From positions 19,950,801-20,014,800 of the forward strand of contig NC_037668.1 of the NCBI RefSeq assembly GCF_003255815.1: 64,000 nucleotides of DNA, written 5' to 3'. A program made the position numbers and the translations under genes. The notes beneath the pieces were generated by a model that was given only the letters and a program-made list of their open reading frames with translations, was not told the origin of the DNA and did no database searches. Positions 1-10,038 of this stretch are shown here, piece by piece (position 1 is the stretch's first letter; each line of letters starts with the position of its first letter). Source of the DNA: Theropithecus gelada. Its lineage: Eukaryota; Chordata; Mammalia; Primates; Cercopithecidae.

Positions 1-8
1 CCACTCAC

Positions 9-69
9 TTGAGGAGTTTGACATTCCAATCATACAGACTGTCATTCACGAGTTCGACTGCATAGTTTC
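9..69 (-). CDS. UBE2Q1: UBE2Q1 coding exon 7
   Basis: 61 nt encoding (G)NYAVELVNDSLYDWNVKLL(K). The acceptor is TTCCAG and the donor AA|GTGAGT at positions 9/8. The remaining UBC exons are outside the window. Confidence 0.95.
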
Positions 70-3000
70 CTGGAAGGAGGGAAAAGATAGGTGTTAGTAG
101 GATGGTCCAGGTGGTGAGAGTGGATTCTAATGCAGACCCCTTTCCCAGACTGAGAGAAAAAGATCAACAGCTGTAGGTTCACCACAGATGGACATGCAAC
201 CAAGCCACTGGCTTGAGGAGCTCCATTCTTGGCCTGAAAAGTTCATAAGCAGTCCTGCACCCCAGAACCTCTTGGGCCCCTTGCCACCATACCCTTCTTT
301 ATGGGTGACTCCTGTGCAGGCCCCTCTCTGGGGCAAACTCACCGCCTTTGAAACTCTGTGATCGGTATATATCCCTGAGCTCCTTCATCAGCCGGTCAGT
401 GGCCTGCACCGAGCCAGACACTGCACCCTGTGAGGGACGGATGACATGAACATTCCTTGGTCGTGTGGTTTGTAAACACACGATAGACCTTAGGGGCAGT
501 CTGGCAGCTTGCCCAGGATTTAAGGAAGGATTAGGTACACCCCAAAAAAGGAGTCTGCTCTCCATACTGAGACACGATGGCCTACTACTTCCCAGCCATT
601 TCCCACCAACCCCTTCACCAGCCTCTCTCTAGAAGGCACGTACATTTAAGTAATCTTGCCTCTGGTTCTTTTTAATTTTCTCTAGGATGGCCAAGTTTTC
701 TTTTCCAATGCCATCATCTTCAGATTTCTTGCCCTCAGCTGGCTCTTCCTCTTTCATTTCATAGTGATCTAAGTCTTCTGTGTCCTGGGGGAGGTGTGGG
801 GTGGGAGTGAAAAGAAAAGGAAAAAACCAACACAGGTTAGAGAATGACCACCACCTTCCCAGTCCCATTTGGCAAAGAGCCAAAAGTTAAGATGCAGCAG
901 TCCATCCAGCAAGTCTTATTAACGCAACACGCTTCCCATTTTTAGAACAATTTCCAGCCCCATTCCCCCCACAGTCTAAAGGATTAAGGCAAATGTCTTC
1001 TTCAGCTCTCAAGCTACAGCAAGGACTTAGGAAGCGAGCAGAGCTGCAGCTGAGACTGAGGCAGGGACTTAGCCCTCTTGTTCCCTGGACTGACCCTGCT
1101 CCAACTGTTCCTAAAACTCCCTTGGCAGCAGAAACTCTTCCCTAATTCCTAGCAGAAATGACTTGGGCCTGACCCTGTGACTCAAAGCTCATGTTTCACC
1201 AGGTGACTATTGCACCCGGGAGTTCTCAGGGCCCCAAGCCTAAAAGAGCAACCTGGATCATTAAATCTCCTCTCCTCGCTACAAATGGAGGGCATGAATC
1301 AGGTATGCGGAGGCACCCACTGCCAGATGGAAATGAGAAAGGATGTCCAGAGAGATACATGGAAGAGGTCAATAACAGAATTAGCCCCTTATTCATCCTG
1401 CTCTAAGTGAGCAAGCAGCTAGCTCACTGAGCATAGGGGAGGAGGAGACCCTATCTAGGGTTCAGCCCCTCAGCCAGATGTTGGGGGTGTGGCCCAGAGG
1501 GCTGTCCACTGTCTGGCAGTAGTAAATTTCATGTCATCAGCCCTTTGCCAGTCTCAAGAACCTTACAGGGTTATAGAACCTGGGATATTAACCTAATGTT
1601 AGGAAATAAAAGTAATCAGAGTGATCTCCCCATTTCTGGCAGGACATACCTAATTACATCAGCAGGTAACGTGTACTGAGTGTTTATTACATGCCAGGTT
1701 CTGTCCTAGGTGCCACACATACTAGCTCATTCCATTCTTACCACGACCACTCATTATTCTATCATTATCCATTTTACAGATGCGGAAGCTGAGTCTAGTG
1801 AGGTTGATTATCATGCCCAAAGTCACAGAACTCTTAGCAGAGCTAAGATTCAGTCAAGTTCTGTCTAGCTCTAAATCTCAAATTCCTAACCATGATTTTA
1901 TATTCTATACAAGCATGTTTTTAGAGAATATATCAGATAGATTGTTTAGCACTTATGTATCGTCTAAAGTATTTTATATATAACACCTCATTTAACCTCA
2001 AAACAACCATACGTAGTAGGTATTATAATCCTACTTTATAGGTAAGACAACTAGGCCGGGCGCGGTGGCTCACGCCTGTAATCACAGCACTTTGGGAGGC
2101 CGAGGTGGGCGGATCACGAGGTCAGGAGATCAAGACCATCCTGGCTAACATGGTGAAATCCTGTCTCTACTAAAAATACAAAAAATTAGCCGGGCGTGGT
2201 GGTGGGCACCTATAGTCCCAGCTACTAGGGAGGCTGAGGCAGGAGAATGGCGTGAACCCGGGAGGTGGAGATTGTAGTGAGTGCAGATCACGACACTGCA
2301 CTGCAGCCTGGGCGACAAAGCGAGACTGTCTCAAAAAAAAAAAAAAAGAAAACTGTAGCTTAGTGAGATTACATAAAATTCCTCAATTAGGATAGCTAGG
2401 ATACAAACAGGTTTGTTGGACTCCAAAGTCATTTGAAATTAACTTACCCAGTATTTGGTTTGAACCACGTTGCACCTGTCTTCAGTGGTTGGATATGGGT
2501 GCCCTGTCTCCTCTACTACACTGGCTATTCCTCCGGGTCAGTAAATCTGTATTTCTTTCACATTTTTCTCCCTCCAGTTCTAGACTGGAGTTCTGGATAT
2601 GGGTGATCAATTCCTTTGGTATTTTTCTCTCTCCAGTTCTAGACTGGAGTTCTGGATATGGGTGATCAATGCTGCTGACTGAAAGAGCTTCCAGCCAATG
2701 CCACCTCAGGGGGCAAGCCTACCTCAGGCATCTCCTCATCTTCATCTTCTGAAGACACGTCTTCCTGTGTGCACTGCAGCGGGGAGGGGAAAGATGGAGA
2801 TCAGAGCCCCAGTGGCTTGCTACAATGCAGCCTCCAACCTACTCCCCTGAGTCCCCAGGTCTGGAAGCTGTGTGCCTGCCTGTCATGTTGCCAGTCTCTC
2901 CACCAGCCAGATCTGAGTGGAAGCAACAGCCCAGGGAATGGCTTTGCTACCAGCCCATTATTTTTCGCCTATCACTGCCAAAGAATAAAAGAAAAGCAAA

Positions 3001-3906
3001 ATGGCTGTCTCTGTCACCCACCTCATAAATCCCAGTTTAATTTTCCTAAGAACCCCTCCTTTACTTGATCTTCTTTAGACTGATACTGCATTCTTGGTTC
3101 TCACTAAGGGGCCTGTTAGCAATAACAGTGGCCACCAACTGTTATTGCTAAGATAATGGTAAAAATTCCGGCCGGGCGCGGTGGCTCAAGCCTGTAATCC
3201 CAGCACTTTGGGAGGCCGAGACGGGCGGATCACGAGGTCAGGAGATCGAGACCATCCTGGCTAACACGGTGAAACCCCGTCTCTACTAAAAAAAATACAA
3301 AAAAACTAGCTGGGCGAGGTGGCGGGCGCCTGTAGTCCCAGCTACTCAGGAGGCTGAGGCAGGAGAATGGCNNNNNNNNNNNNNNNNNNNNNNNNNNNNN
3401 NNNNNNNNNNNNNNNNNNNNNNNNNNNNNNNNNNNNNNNNNNNNNNNNNNNNNNNNNNNNNNNNNNNNNNNNNNNNNNNNNNNNNNNNNNNNNNNNNNNN
3501 NNNNNNNNNNNNNNNNNNNNNNNNNNNNNNNNNNNNNNNNNNNNNNNNNNNNNNNNNNNNNNNNNNNNNNNNNNNNNNNNNNNNNNNNNNNNNNNNNNNN
3601 NNNNNNNNNNNNNNNNNNNNNNNNNNNNNNNNNNNNNNNNNNNNNNNNNNNNNNNNNNNNNNNNNNNNNNNNNNNNNNNNNNNNNNNNNNNNNNNNNNNN
3701 NNNNNNNNNNNNNNNNNNNNNNNNNNNNNNNNNNNNNNNNNNNNNNNNNNNNNNNNGCAAGCTCCGCCTCCCGGGTTTACGCCATTCTCCTGCCTCAGCC
3801 TCCTGAGTAGCTGGGACTACAGGCGTAAACCCGGGAGGCGGAGCTTGCAGTGAGCTGAGATCCGGCCACTGCACTCCAGCCTGGGCGACAGAGCCAGACT
3901 CCGTCT

Positions 3907-3940
<34 letters not shown>

Positions 3941-6900
3941 CCCCTGCTCCCTTTCAAAATTCCCCTGCTCCCTTTCAACATTTGGGATGCTGCCCATGAG
4001 AGTGAGTTTTGATATGAGAGATGAAGCTACCAGTGCCCTATTCAGCAAGAGAAGATTCCCATCTGGAGAAGAACAAGGGTGAGAGTCATAAGACATGTAC
4101 GTTTTTGGGAGCTGGTGGGGATGGAGAAAAACTACTGCAGATTTGTCTCATTTATTTACTGAGTACTCTGTGGGGCAACTCTGCACAACAGGGCCCGAGG
4201 CTCCTCAGCTGCTCACCTGCTCTGCTGGCAAGGGTTGATCCAGCATCTCCACATCTGGATGCTGAGGGAGGTTATAGAGTTTACACAGGTCGGAGATGAT
4301 CCTCTTCAGATGCTGCAATAGCTACAGGTAGGGGAGCACAGAGATATCAAATACTCCTTCCCCACTCCAATCTGGACAAGTACATGAATGAGCTTAGTTC
4401 AGGCCCCACACCAATACCTAGTTCTCTAAGCCTTATGGGCAAAGTGGCGGTGGGAATGAGTCTCCTGATGGACCAATCCCGGGGCCGGTGCAGGGTCTCC
4501 CTCTGGATTCGGTAAGCAACTCCCCTGAGAGATCGTACCCTAAATGTTGAGCTGTGTACTGTCCACTTTTCAGGATCCCTTTCACAGGATGCTTTTGTGG
4601 CATGGGCCTCATAGGAACAAAATGCACCCCTACCCTGTGGCCCCCTCACCAGAGTATTCCCTTTCTTTATGTCCACCAGCCTCTCTAAGACAGCAGCCAA
4701 GTTAGGGTCATCAGACTCCACCGACCAGATGGGGGGCACAGCAGGATATGACTCCTGAAGGGAAAAGAGCAACAAGAGCAATCAAAATGGGTGACTCTGG
4801 GAAAAGCCAAATTTTGCCTGTCCTCTTCCCCCCAAGACTTCTAGCCCCTTTTCTTCCCACCCCCACCCCCTACACACACATAAAAGCCCAACTCAGGTCA
4901 GCATCTAACCAAGCAGCTTCACCACAAATTCTAAACTGGACGAAAAACAGTCCCTGGGATGACCCTTTCCAAGCAGCAGACTGGAACCTTTTCATTCTTT
5001 CCTTGAGAGTACAAACCAGGAAACCTAGCACAGCCAAACTTGGCTAACAGCGAAGGGGTAGTCCTCATCTCCTGCACTGCCTATACAAGTTCTAGACTTC
5101 AGGTTCTCCCTGGACCCAGAACAGAGTCCTCCAAGCTTGCTTTTCAAACTCCAGAATGGGCTGAGGAAGGGATCACCTCATCACAATGACACTGAAGTGA
5201 AAAAAGCAGAGTTCTGTAGGAAAGTAAAAAAACTAGACTGTATCTCCAGAACCCAAGAGTAAAAGGGTACTGGCAAGAATCTACCCACACTGCTCCCAGA
5301 AGAGCCCCTCAAAGACCAATTCTCCCCACCTCTCCCTTGGGAACCTGCCACCTTCTCAGTCCAGGCGTGGGCTGTAGGGCTCCACATGGCAGGCTGGGAG
5401 AAAGCCTACGCTTCTGACATTCCCAGCATTCCTGAGCCACGGTGCCAAATGCAGCCTGACCAGACTCCCCCTCTGCCCAAACCAAGGGGACTAGTTTAGG
5501 CCAAGTATCCTTTATAGCCATGGAGAGTCTGGCTGAGGACCCCCTAAATTTAACTTCCTGCCAGGGACAAAAGCAGTAAATGGCCTCTGGCAACAGAAAG
5601 AGCAGCTGGATGGGGGCAAACCTACCCTTAAGGAATTAGAAGCTTAATTCAGGAACAAAATTAACTCTTGAGGTTCCCACACAAGCCAGGGAAACCTTAT
5701 CCACCTCCACTGGGTATCTTAGCATTGTCATGACTCTAATCCTCAATGCTGAAGGAAAAATAATTATCAAAGATGCCCAAGTCTTCACTTGACTAAGCCA
5801 CTCCTAGTCTTTCAATTTTAAGTTTCTAGCAGGAAAAGAGAAAGGAAATGAAAGAGAAATGGGACATACGAGTTTTGGTGGGTCACCAATCAATCCAAAC
5901 TGAGGCTTTACCTCACCAAACCTTAACCTGGTCTGATTGAGAAAACGGACAGAAAACACCATGTAAGTTGAATTCAGTCCCCCAAGTAGCAGAGAATTCA
6001 CAACTCTGCCTTTCCCCAGGCTACTCCGATTAGGTCTGTCTGCTTGGATAAAGTACTGTCTGCTAGCATTTCAGCTACTGCTCCGGTAGAGAGAATACCA
6101 TCACAGCAGGTAACACCAACCAATGTAAGTGCTATACCATGCAGTACCAGACATTCCCAAATTAGCAGAAGCCAATTCTCTATTCAAGGGATGTCTGAGG
6201 GTAGATCAGGCAGGAGACATGTAAGGTGTATGCCTAGGATGGAATGACGCTCACAGGGGAGAAATGGAACTGTTACTGCCTAGAATAAATGGGGGTAGCG
6301 CTGGCACATCACATCACTATCATTACCAGGAAAAGCAACAACCCAGGGCAAATGGACATATCCACAGGGAACAGGGAGGGGAGTGGCAGAACTGCTACCA
6401 GCTGAGGCAAAAAGAGGAGAGTTAGAGGTTACACCAGAAAGAGAGAATTAAAAGGAGAGAAGGCAGAGGAGTCAACGAATTGCAAACTATCACTTGGTGA
6501 AGTTGAGAGAGCAAGAGGGGCTGCCTGAGGGATACCTAGGCGGGGATCCCACAGGTGGCAACCTCCTAAGTCAGAGGTACTACTGAGAAGGGGGCATCAC
6601 TGAAATGTGCAGAGGGTTTCAGGCCAGGTCTTTGCAGCTAGGATCAGTGCCGAGGCCTAATATCTTGAAATAAGAGTAAGGGGAAGAAAGGTGCATTCCT
6701 AGGTAGCAAGATAAAGTTGTGGAGGAGTAGCCAAAAAGAGCCAAAATCGTGAACCTTGGGATGGTGGGTGGGTTGGTGGAAACGGGTAGTCTAAGCGCCA
6801 TATGTCGGGGTGTCCCTCACTATCGGGGTCAATGGTAGACATTCTGGGTGCACCGCATAACCTCTAGCAGCAGAAACAAATGTAACCTGGAGAGAAAGAG

Positions 6901-7345
6901 CTGAGCCCTAAGAGGGGCTTCGGCCTCCCAGGTCCTTCAAGAGCAAAAAGCTGGATGGAGTGATCCTGGGTCCCTGACAAGGGGCCCCCACAGAGGAGCA
7001 CGAGAGGGGGTCCTCACCGTGATGTTGCAGTGGATGCGGACAGGATCCCCAGGCACCGACCCCCGTGGGGGGAGATGCGGTCCGGGCGCGGCCCCCGCCC
7101 CGGCCCCTCCGGCCCCAGCCAGCAGGAACTCGCAGCTCAGCTCGTCCAGGCAGGCGCTGGCAATGCGGAAGCGCTCGTGGCCGCGGTGGAAGATGGACTC
7201 GAGCAGCTTCAGCTCTCGCCTCAGGCAGGGCCCCGGCCCCGGGCCCCCCCCCTGGGCCGCCCCCGGCCCCCGGCGCCGCCCCCTGGCCCCCCAGCTGCTG
7301 CCCCGGCCCCGGCTGCTGCTGCCCCTGCGGCTGCGGCTGCTGCAT
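9..7345 (-). CDS. UBE2Q1: UBE2Q1, ubiquitin-conjugating enzyme E2 Q1 (5' seven coding exons; partial)
   Basis: Seven coding exons on the minus strand join in frame: 7018-7345, 4650-4754, 4217-4321, 2723-2773, 644-784, 343-427 and 9-69. Together they encode about 292 of the roughly 422 residues known for human UBE2Q1. The start is the ATG at 7345-7343 (MQQPQPQGQQ, a Gln/Pro/Gly-rich leader). Next come the RWD-like N-terminal region (exons 1-3), an acidic Glu/Asp linker (exons 4-5), and the beginning of the C-terminal UBC fold (exons 6-7, containing the VNDSLYDW-type segment). The active-site cysteine exons lie beyond the left edge. All introns are GT-AG. Exon 1 is 328 nt, one more than the 109 codons expected: a 9-C run at 7244-7252 shifts the frame after Gly-Gly-Gly-Pro-Gly. 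The family transfers ubiquitin from E1 to substrates in nucleus and cytosol. Identity rests on near-complete match to the remembered human protein. Confidence 0.96.
343..427 (-). CDS. UBE2Q1: UBE2Q1 coding exon 6
   Basis: 85 nt encoding GAVSGSVQATDRLMKELRDI...QSFKGG, the helix that opens the UBC domain. The acceptor is CACAG and the donor G|GTGAGT. It ends in phase 1. Confidence 0.95.
644..784 (-). CDS. UBE2Q1: UBE2Q1 coding exon 5
   Basis: 141 nt encoding DTEDLDHYEMKEEEPAEGKK...QRQDYLN, an acidic and then lysine-rich linker. The acceptor is CCCCAG and the donor AAT|GTACGT. Confidence 0.96.
1665..1830 (-). mobile_element. MIR element (minus)
   Basis: Reads as reverse-complement MIR: 'gagtgtttattacatgccag', then 'cattttacagatgcggaagc' and the 'ccaaagtcacag' segment. 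It lies in UBE2Q1 intron 4 and is ancient and diverged. Confidence 0.75.
2054..2351 (+). mobile_element. AluY (plus)
   Basis: Full-length Alu from GGCCGGGCGCGG to its A-tail, with the AluY-type sequence 'ggagatcaagaccatcctgg'. It is antisense in UBE2Q1 intron 4. Confidence 0.92.
2562..2670. repeat. 59-bp tandem duplication in UBE2Q1 intron 4
   Basis: A unit containing 'ctccagttctagactggagt' and 'ctggatatgggtgatcaa' occurs twice with period 59 and only one or two differences. The second copy ends about 50 bp from the exon 4 donor. Confidence 0.9.
2723..2773 (-). CDS. UBE2Q1: UBE2Q1 coding exon 4 (acidic micro-exon)
   Basis: 51 nt encoding CTQEDVSSEDEDEEMPE, an acidic linker. The acceptor is CTGCAG and the donor GAG|GTAGGC. 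Too short to be seen by ORF length; supported by splice signals and the remembered human sequence. Confidence 0.93.
3372..3756. other. Assembly gap (385 N)
   Basis: Run of N inside a young Alu. The sequence resuming at 3757 is in the wrong orientation relative to both flanks, so the gap edge is probably mis-assembled. Confidence 0.98.
3757..3848. repeat. Inverted repeat at gap edge
   Basis: Perfect 27-bp inverted arms, 3757-3783 and 3822-3848, both derived from the same Alu segment, separated by 38 nt. Most simply a chimeric read or fold-back artefact. Confidence 0.9.
3939..3980. repeat. 21-bp tandem duplication
   Basis: 'ttcccctgctccctttcaa' appears twice in a row directly after the Alu A-tail. 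Confidence 0.85.
4217..4321 (-). CDS. UBE2Q1: UBE2Q1 coding exon 3
   Basis: 105 nt encoding LLQHLKRIISDLCKLYNLPQ...PLPAEQ. The acceptor is CTGTAG and the donor CAG|GTGAGC. Phase 0 on both sides. Confidence 0.96.
4650..4754 (-). CDS. UBE2Q1: UBE2Q1 coding exon 2
   Basis: 105 nt encoding ESYPAVPPIWSVESDD...KKGNTL, part of the RWD-like N-terminal domain. The acceptor is CTTCAG at 4760-4755 and the donor CTG|GTGAGG at 4650/4649. It joins exon 1 in phase (T|ESYP). Confidence 0.96.
4755..7017 (-). other. UBE2Q1 intron 1, unique sequence
   Basis: A 2.26-kb intron with no Alu and no recognisable repeat, which is unusual for this Alu-rich window. It is bounded by GTGAGG and CTTCAG. I see no further exon in it. 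Confidence 0.6.
7018..7345 (-). CDS. UBE2Q1: UBE2Q1 coding exon 1 (with +1 frameshift in this assembly)
   Basis: Runs from ATG 7345 to donor ACG|GTGAGG at 7018/7017. Residues before the C run (7244-7252) read in one frame (MQQPQPQGQQ...). Residues after it (CLRRELKLLESIFHRGHERF...CNIT) read only in another, so one base is extra here. Dropping one C restores 109 codons. The GC content is extreme. Confidence 0.93.
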
Positions 7346-7406
7346 CCTCCGCTCCGCTCCGCTCCGGGGCCGGCGGGCCGGGAGCCTCCGGCCTCCGCTC
7401 CGGGCT

Positions 7407-7430
7407 CCGCCGCCGCCGCCGCCGCCGCCG
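7407..7430 (-). repeat. (CGG)8 trinucleotide repeat in UBE2Q1 5' leader
   Basis: Eight uninterrupted CCG units on the plus strand, read as CGG on the gene's strand, 62 nt upstream of the UBE2Q1 ATG. The repeat is probably within the 5' UTR. Confidence 0.8.
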
Positions 7431-7457
7431 CGGTCCGCACTTCCTGATCCCCCCTTC

Positions 7458-7471
7458 GCCAAGATGGCGCC
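7458..7471 (+). promoter_or_regulatory. YY1-type motif (gccaagatggcgcc)
   Basis: Matches the AAGATGGCGGC YY1 core found close to start sites of many TATA-less housekeeping promoters. It lies about 115 bp upstream of the UBE2Q1 ATG. Confidence 0.6.
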
Positions 7472-7472
7472 G

Positions 7473-7526
7473 CCCCCCCCCCCCGGACAGGCCCCCCCCC
7501 CCCCCCCCCCGCGGGCCCCCCCCCCC
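7473..7526. repeat. Poly-C homopolymer tracts
   Basis: C runs of about 12 (7473-7484), 19 (7492-7510) and 11 (7516-7526) interrupted by short G-rich spacers. The exact lengths are probably unreliable. The complementary G runs could form G-quadruplexes. Confidence 0.75.
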
Positions 7527-7591
7527 AGCCGCCGGAAGCCGCGCGCCCCTCCTCCTCCTCCTCCTTCTGGGCGGCCCCGCCTCCGTCCCCT

Positions 7592-7783
7592 CACGTGACT
7601 TCCCTGCTCTGGCCTCCTCCACGTGATCTCTCCGTCTTTCCCGCCCCCCTGTTCTCGCCTGCCACCCTCCACATGTGACCCGGGGTCTGGGGCTTGCCTC
7701 TGTGAGCGCCTCTGTGCGCGTTTGCGTACGTCGTGCGTGCTTGCGCGCGACGCCCCTTCTCCTGCGCTCCCCTCTCACGTGAC
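7592..7783. promoter_or_regulatory. Cluster of three CACGTGA E-boxes
   Basis: TCACGTGAC at 7591-7599, CCACGTGAT at 7619-7627 and TCACGTGAC at 7775-7783. This is the class bound by USF, MITF/TFE and MYC-MAX factors. Two of the three match the lysosomal CLEAR-type core TCACGTGAC. Confidence 0.6.
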
Positions 7784-8097
7784 CCGGCGCCGCGTGCTCC
7801 CAGGGGCTACCCGCGCAGGACGCTGTTTCCTGCCTCGGGCCCCGCTTCCCCCGCCCCCGAGCCGTGACGAGCGTGCCCGGCGCTCCATGGACAGAGAAGA
7901 AAGAAGTGCGGTCTTCGCCGTGCAGTCTTTATCCTGCGCCCCCATGCTGGTCTTCGGCGCAGGATACCGGAGCCTCTGGTCCCCGTGGGGGTGGGCATGC
8001 GGCGTCTTCATACTGAGGGGTGTGTGGTCGGGGTAGAAGCCGGGGACCGGAATGCAAGTGGCGGGGATTCTCGTCCAGCCCTTTCTCTGATGGCGTT

Positions 8098-8190
8098 TTG
8101 TGACCTTGGGTTAACCACTTTCCCGCCAAGTCTCAGTTTCCTCATCTGTACAATGGCTCTCATGAGGATGATGCCTGTTTTTCCTATTCC
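8098..8190 (+). mobile_element. MIR fragment (plus)
   Basis: 'tgtgaccttgggttaaccac' followed by 'tctcagtttcctcatctgta' is the MIR core, close behind the UBE2Q1 CpG island. Confidence 0.7.
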
Positions 8191-8890
8191 CAGGGAGGGA
8201 TTCGATGCGAGGACACCATAAAATGAGGAATGATAATAGATCACTGCTCGGTTATGTACAAGTGTTAGTCAATATCTGGCCTTTCGCGCTTTTCAGACCC
8301 CATGGGTCTGGACGAGGTTGGGGGAAGGACAGCATGGGCTTCCTTTACGGAGTCATGGAAGGGTGCTGACTTGGGTGGACCCCATTACCCTTCCTAGGCC
8401 TAAATGGCTAACACCTTGTCGCAGTGGTCCTGGCAGTTGCCGGGAGTAGGTAGTGCCTCCGGACCCTCGCTAGGTGGCACCATCACAAAGGACAAAGCTG
8501 GCTGAAGCTACAGAAATCCCGAGCTGGCGTTCGTTTGCCAAGGGCAGGTGTTGTTAGCCTGTGGTAAGGCCTGGTCATTTCTGCTGGGCCAACTCAGCCC
8601 TTACACCAGCCGGATTGCCCGCTTTCTCTCCCACTTGGACCAAAATAAGCTAGCCTTTCCTGAAAGACTATTCAGTTGCCTCTGCAGAGGCCTCCTTTGG
8701 TCAAGTTGGGGTATGGATATTTGAAGATGATTACGGTTACGGTCTGCTCCTGGTCTTCCTGGGGCCATTTGTCTGGTTTGGGTAGCCTGAACAGTTCGTT
8801 ACATGTTGACTTTGTGTCTGTGTGTGCAAGCTGAAAGCTTAAAAGGCTGTGGTAGGAATTCCTGTTTATTATTTCCTGAGCGAAGGTGTT

Positions 8891-8907
8891 TATATATATA
8901 TATATAT
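8891..8907. repeat. (TA)n microsatellite
   Basis: Short TA run directly abutting the degraded tail end of a minus-strand Alu. Confidence 0.8.
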
Positions 8908-9197
8908 TTTAAGACAGGGTCTTTCTACCTCGCCCAGGCTGGAGTGCAGGGGCACAATCTCAGCTCACTGCAGGCTCGACCTCAAGGAGGCCTCAAGCTA
9001 TCCTCCCACCTCAGCCTCCCAAGTAGCTGGGGTTACAGGTGCGTGCTACCACAGCTGGCTAATTTTTTTATTTTTTTTGTAGAAAGGGGTCTTGGTATGT
9101 TGTCCAGGCTGGTCTCAAACTCCTGGGCTCAAGTGATCTGCCCATCTCAGCCTCCCAAAGTGCTGGCATTACAGAGGTGAGCCACTGTGCCCACGTA
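8908..9197 (-). mobile_element. AluJ-type Alu (minus)
   Basis: Reverse-complement Alu from 'aagacagggtctttctacct' to 'gtgagccactgtgccca'. Old, diverged subfamily. Confidence 0.88.
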
Positions 9198-9359
9198 CAA
9201 ATATTTTTAAATCTCCCAACAACATTGCAAGGTAAGTATTTTTACCCCTATTTACAACTGGGGGAAAGGAGTGACTCTGCAAGGAGATACAGCCTGTAAA
9301 CAAGAGTTTCTAGGCCTGTTTCCAAAGTCCATGCCCTTGTACCCCACTCTGCCTTTTTT

Positions 9360-9530
9360 AGTGCTTTGAACCCCAGCTCTGCCAACTACTAATGATGTGA
9401 CTGTGGGGAAATTACTTAGCTTGTTTGTGCCTCAGTTTTCACACCTGTAAAATGGAGATCGTAATAGTACCGACTTGTTAGGAGGATTATGTAAGAACAC
9501 ACGTAAAGTGCATAAAATAGTGCCAGTGGT
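9360..9530 (+). mobile_element. MIR element (plus)
   Basis: 'ccccagctctgccaactact', 'gtgcctcagttttcacacct' and 'gtaaaatggag' in MIR order. Confidence 0.8.
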
Positions 9531-9741
9531 AAGAACTCAAACATTTTTTTAAAAATCGGGGCTCAGCATGGCTTGTGTCTAGTGAACGGAGAGAAGGGTA
9601 GGAGATAAGTCCAGTGAAGAAAGCAGGGGCTAGATTATGGAGACCACAGTACATTGTTTGGGTTTTATTCAAAGCACAATGGGAAACCCCTGGAGGATTT
9701 TAAGCAGGAAGTGGCATGAGCTGATTTAAAAATTTAAAAGA

Positions 9742-10038
9742 TGGCCTCTTGTGGTGGCTCACGCTTGTAATCCCAGCGCTTTGGGAGGCCAAGGTGGGTG
9801 GATAACGAGGTCAGGAGATCGAGACCTTTCTGGCTGACACGATGAAATTCCGTCTCTTTTAAACAAAATACAAAAAATTAGCCGGGCGTGGTGGCGGGCA
9901 CCTGTAGTCCAGCTACTCCAGAGGCTGAGGCAGGAGAATGGCGTTAACCTGGGAGGCGGAGCTTGCAGTGAGCCGAGATCGCGCCACTGCACCCCAGCCT
10001 GGGCGACAGAGGAAGACTCCGTCTTAAAAACAAAAACA
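9742..10038 (+). mobile_element. Alu (plus) with target-site duplication
   Basis: Near full-length Alu flanked by direct repeats of 'aatttaaaagat' (about 9731 and 10039), showing an intact LINE-mediated insertion. Confidence 0.9.

Larger units (their letters stand above)
3170..3938 (+). mobile_element. AluYR-type Alu broken by an assembly gap
   Basis: Starts at GGCCGGGCGCGGTGGCTCAAG (cercopithecoid AluYR state) and reaches the middle of the element before 385 Ns. After the gap there is a 71-bp inverted Alu piece, then the normal right arm and A-tail. It lies in UBE2Q1 intron 3. Confidence 0.9.
6930..8050. promoter_or_regulatory. CpG-island promoter of UBE2Q1
   Basis: Very GC- and CpG-rich DNA covering UBE2Q1 exon 1 and about 0.7 kb upstream. 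It has no TATA box. It contains a YY1-type motif (7458-7471), three CACGTGA E-boxes (7592, 7620, 7776) and long C tracts. The transcription start was not determined; it is probably upstream of 7430 on the minus strand. The island could also fire divergent plus-strand transcripts. Confidence 0.75.

Noticed and set aside
3230..4096. Long minus-strand open frame spanning the N gap
   Set aside because: Translation of Alu sequence plus Ns; no gene.
7438..7440. An apparent upstream start giving a poly-alanine N-terminus to UBE2Q1
   Set aside because: The codon is GTG, not ATG, and the frame reaches UBE2Q1 only because of the extra C in this assembly.
7030..7626. Plus-strand Pro/Ala-rich frames over the UBE2Q1 CpG island
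   Set aside because: Shadows of GC-rich DNA opposite UBE2Q1 exon 1; no start context, splicing or homology that I can support. A divergent non-coding transcript is possible but not shown.
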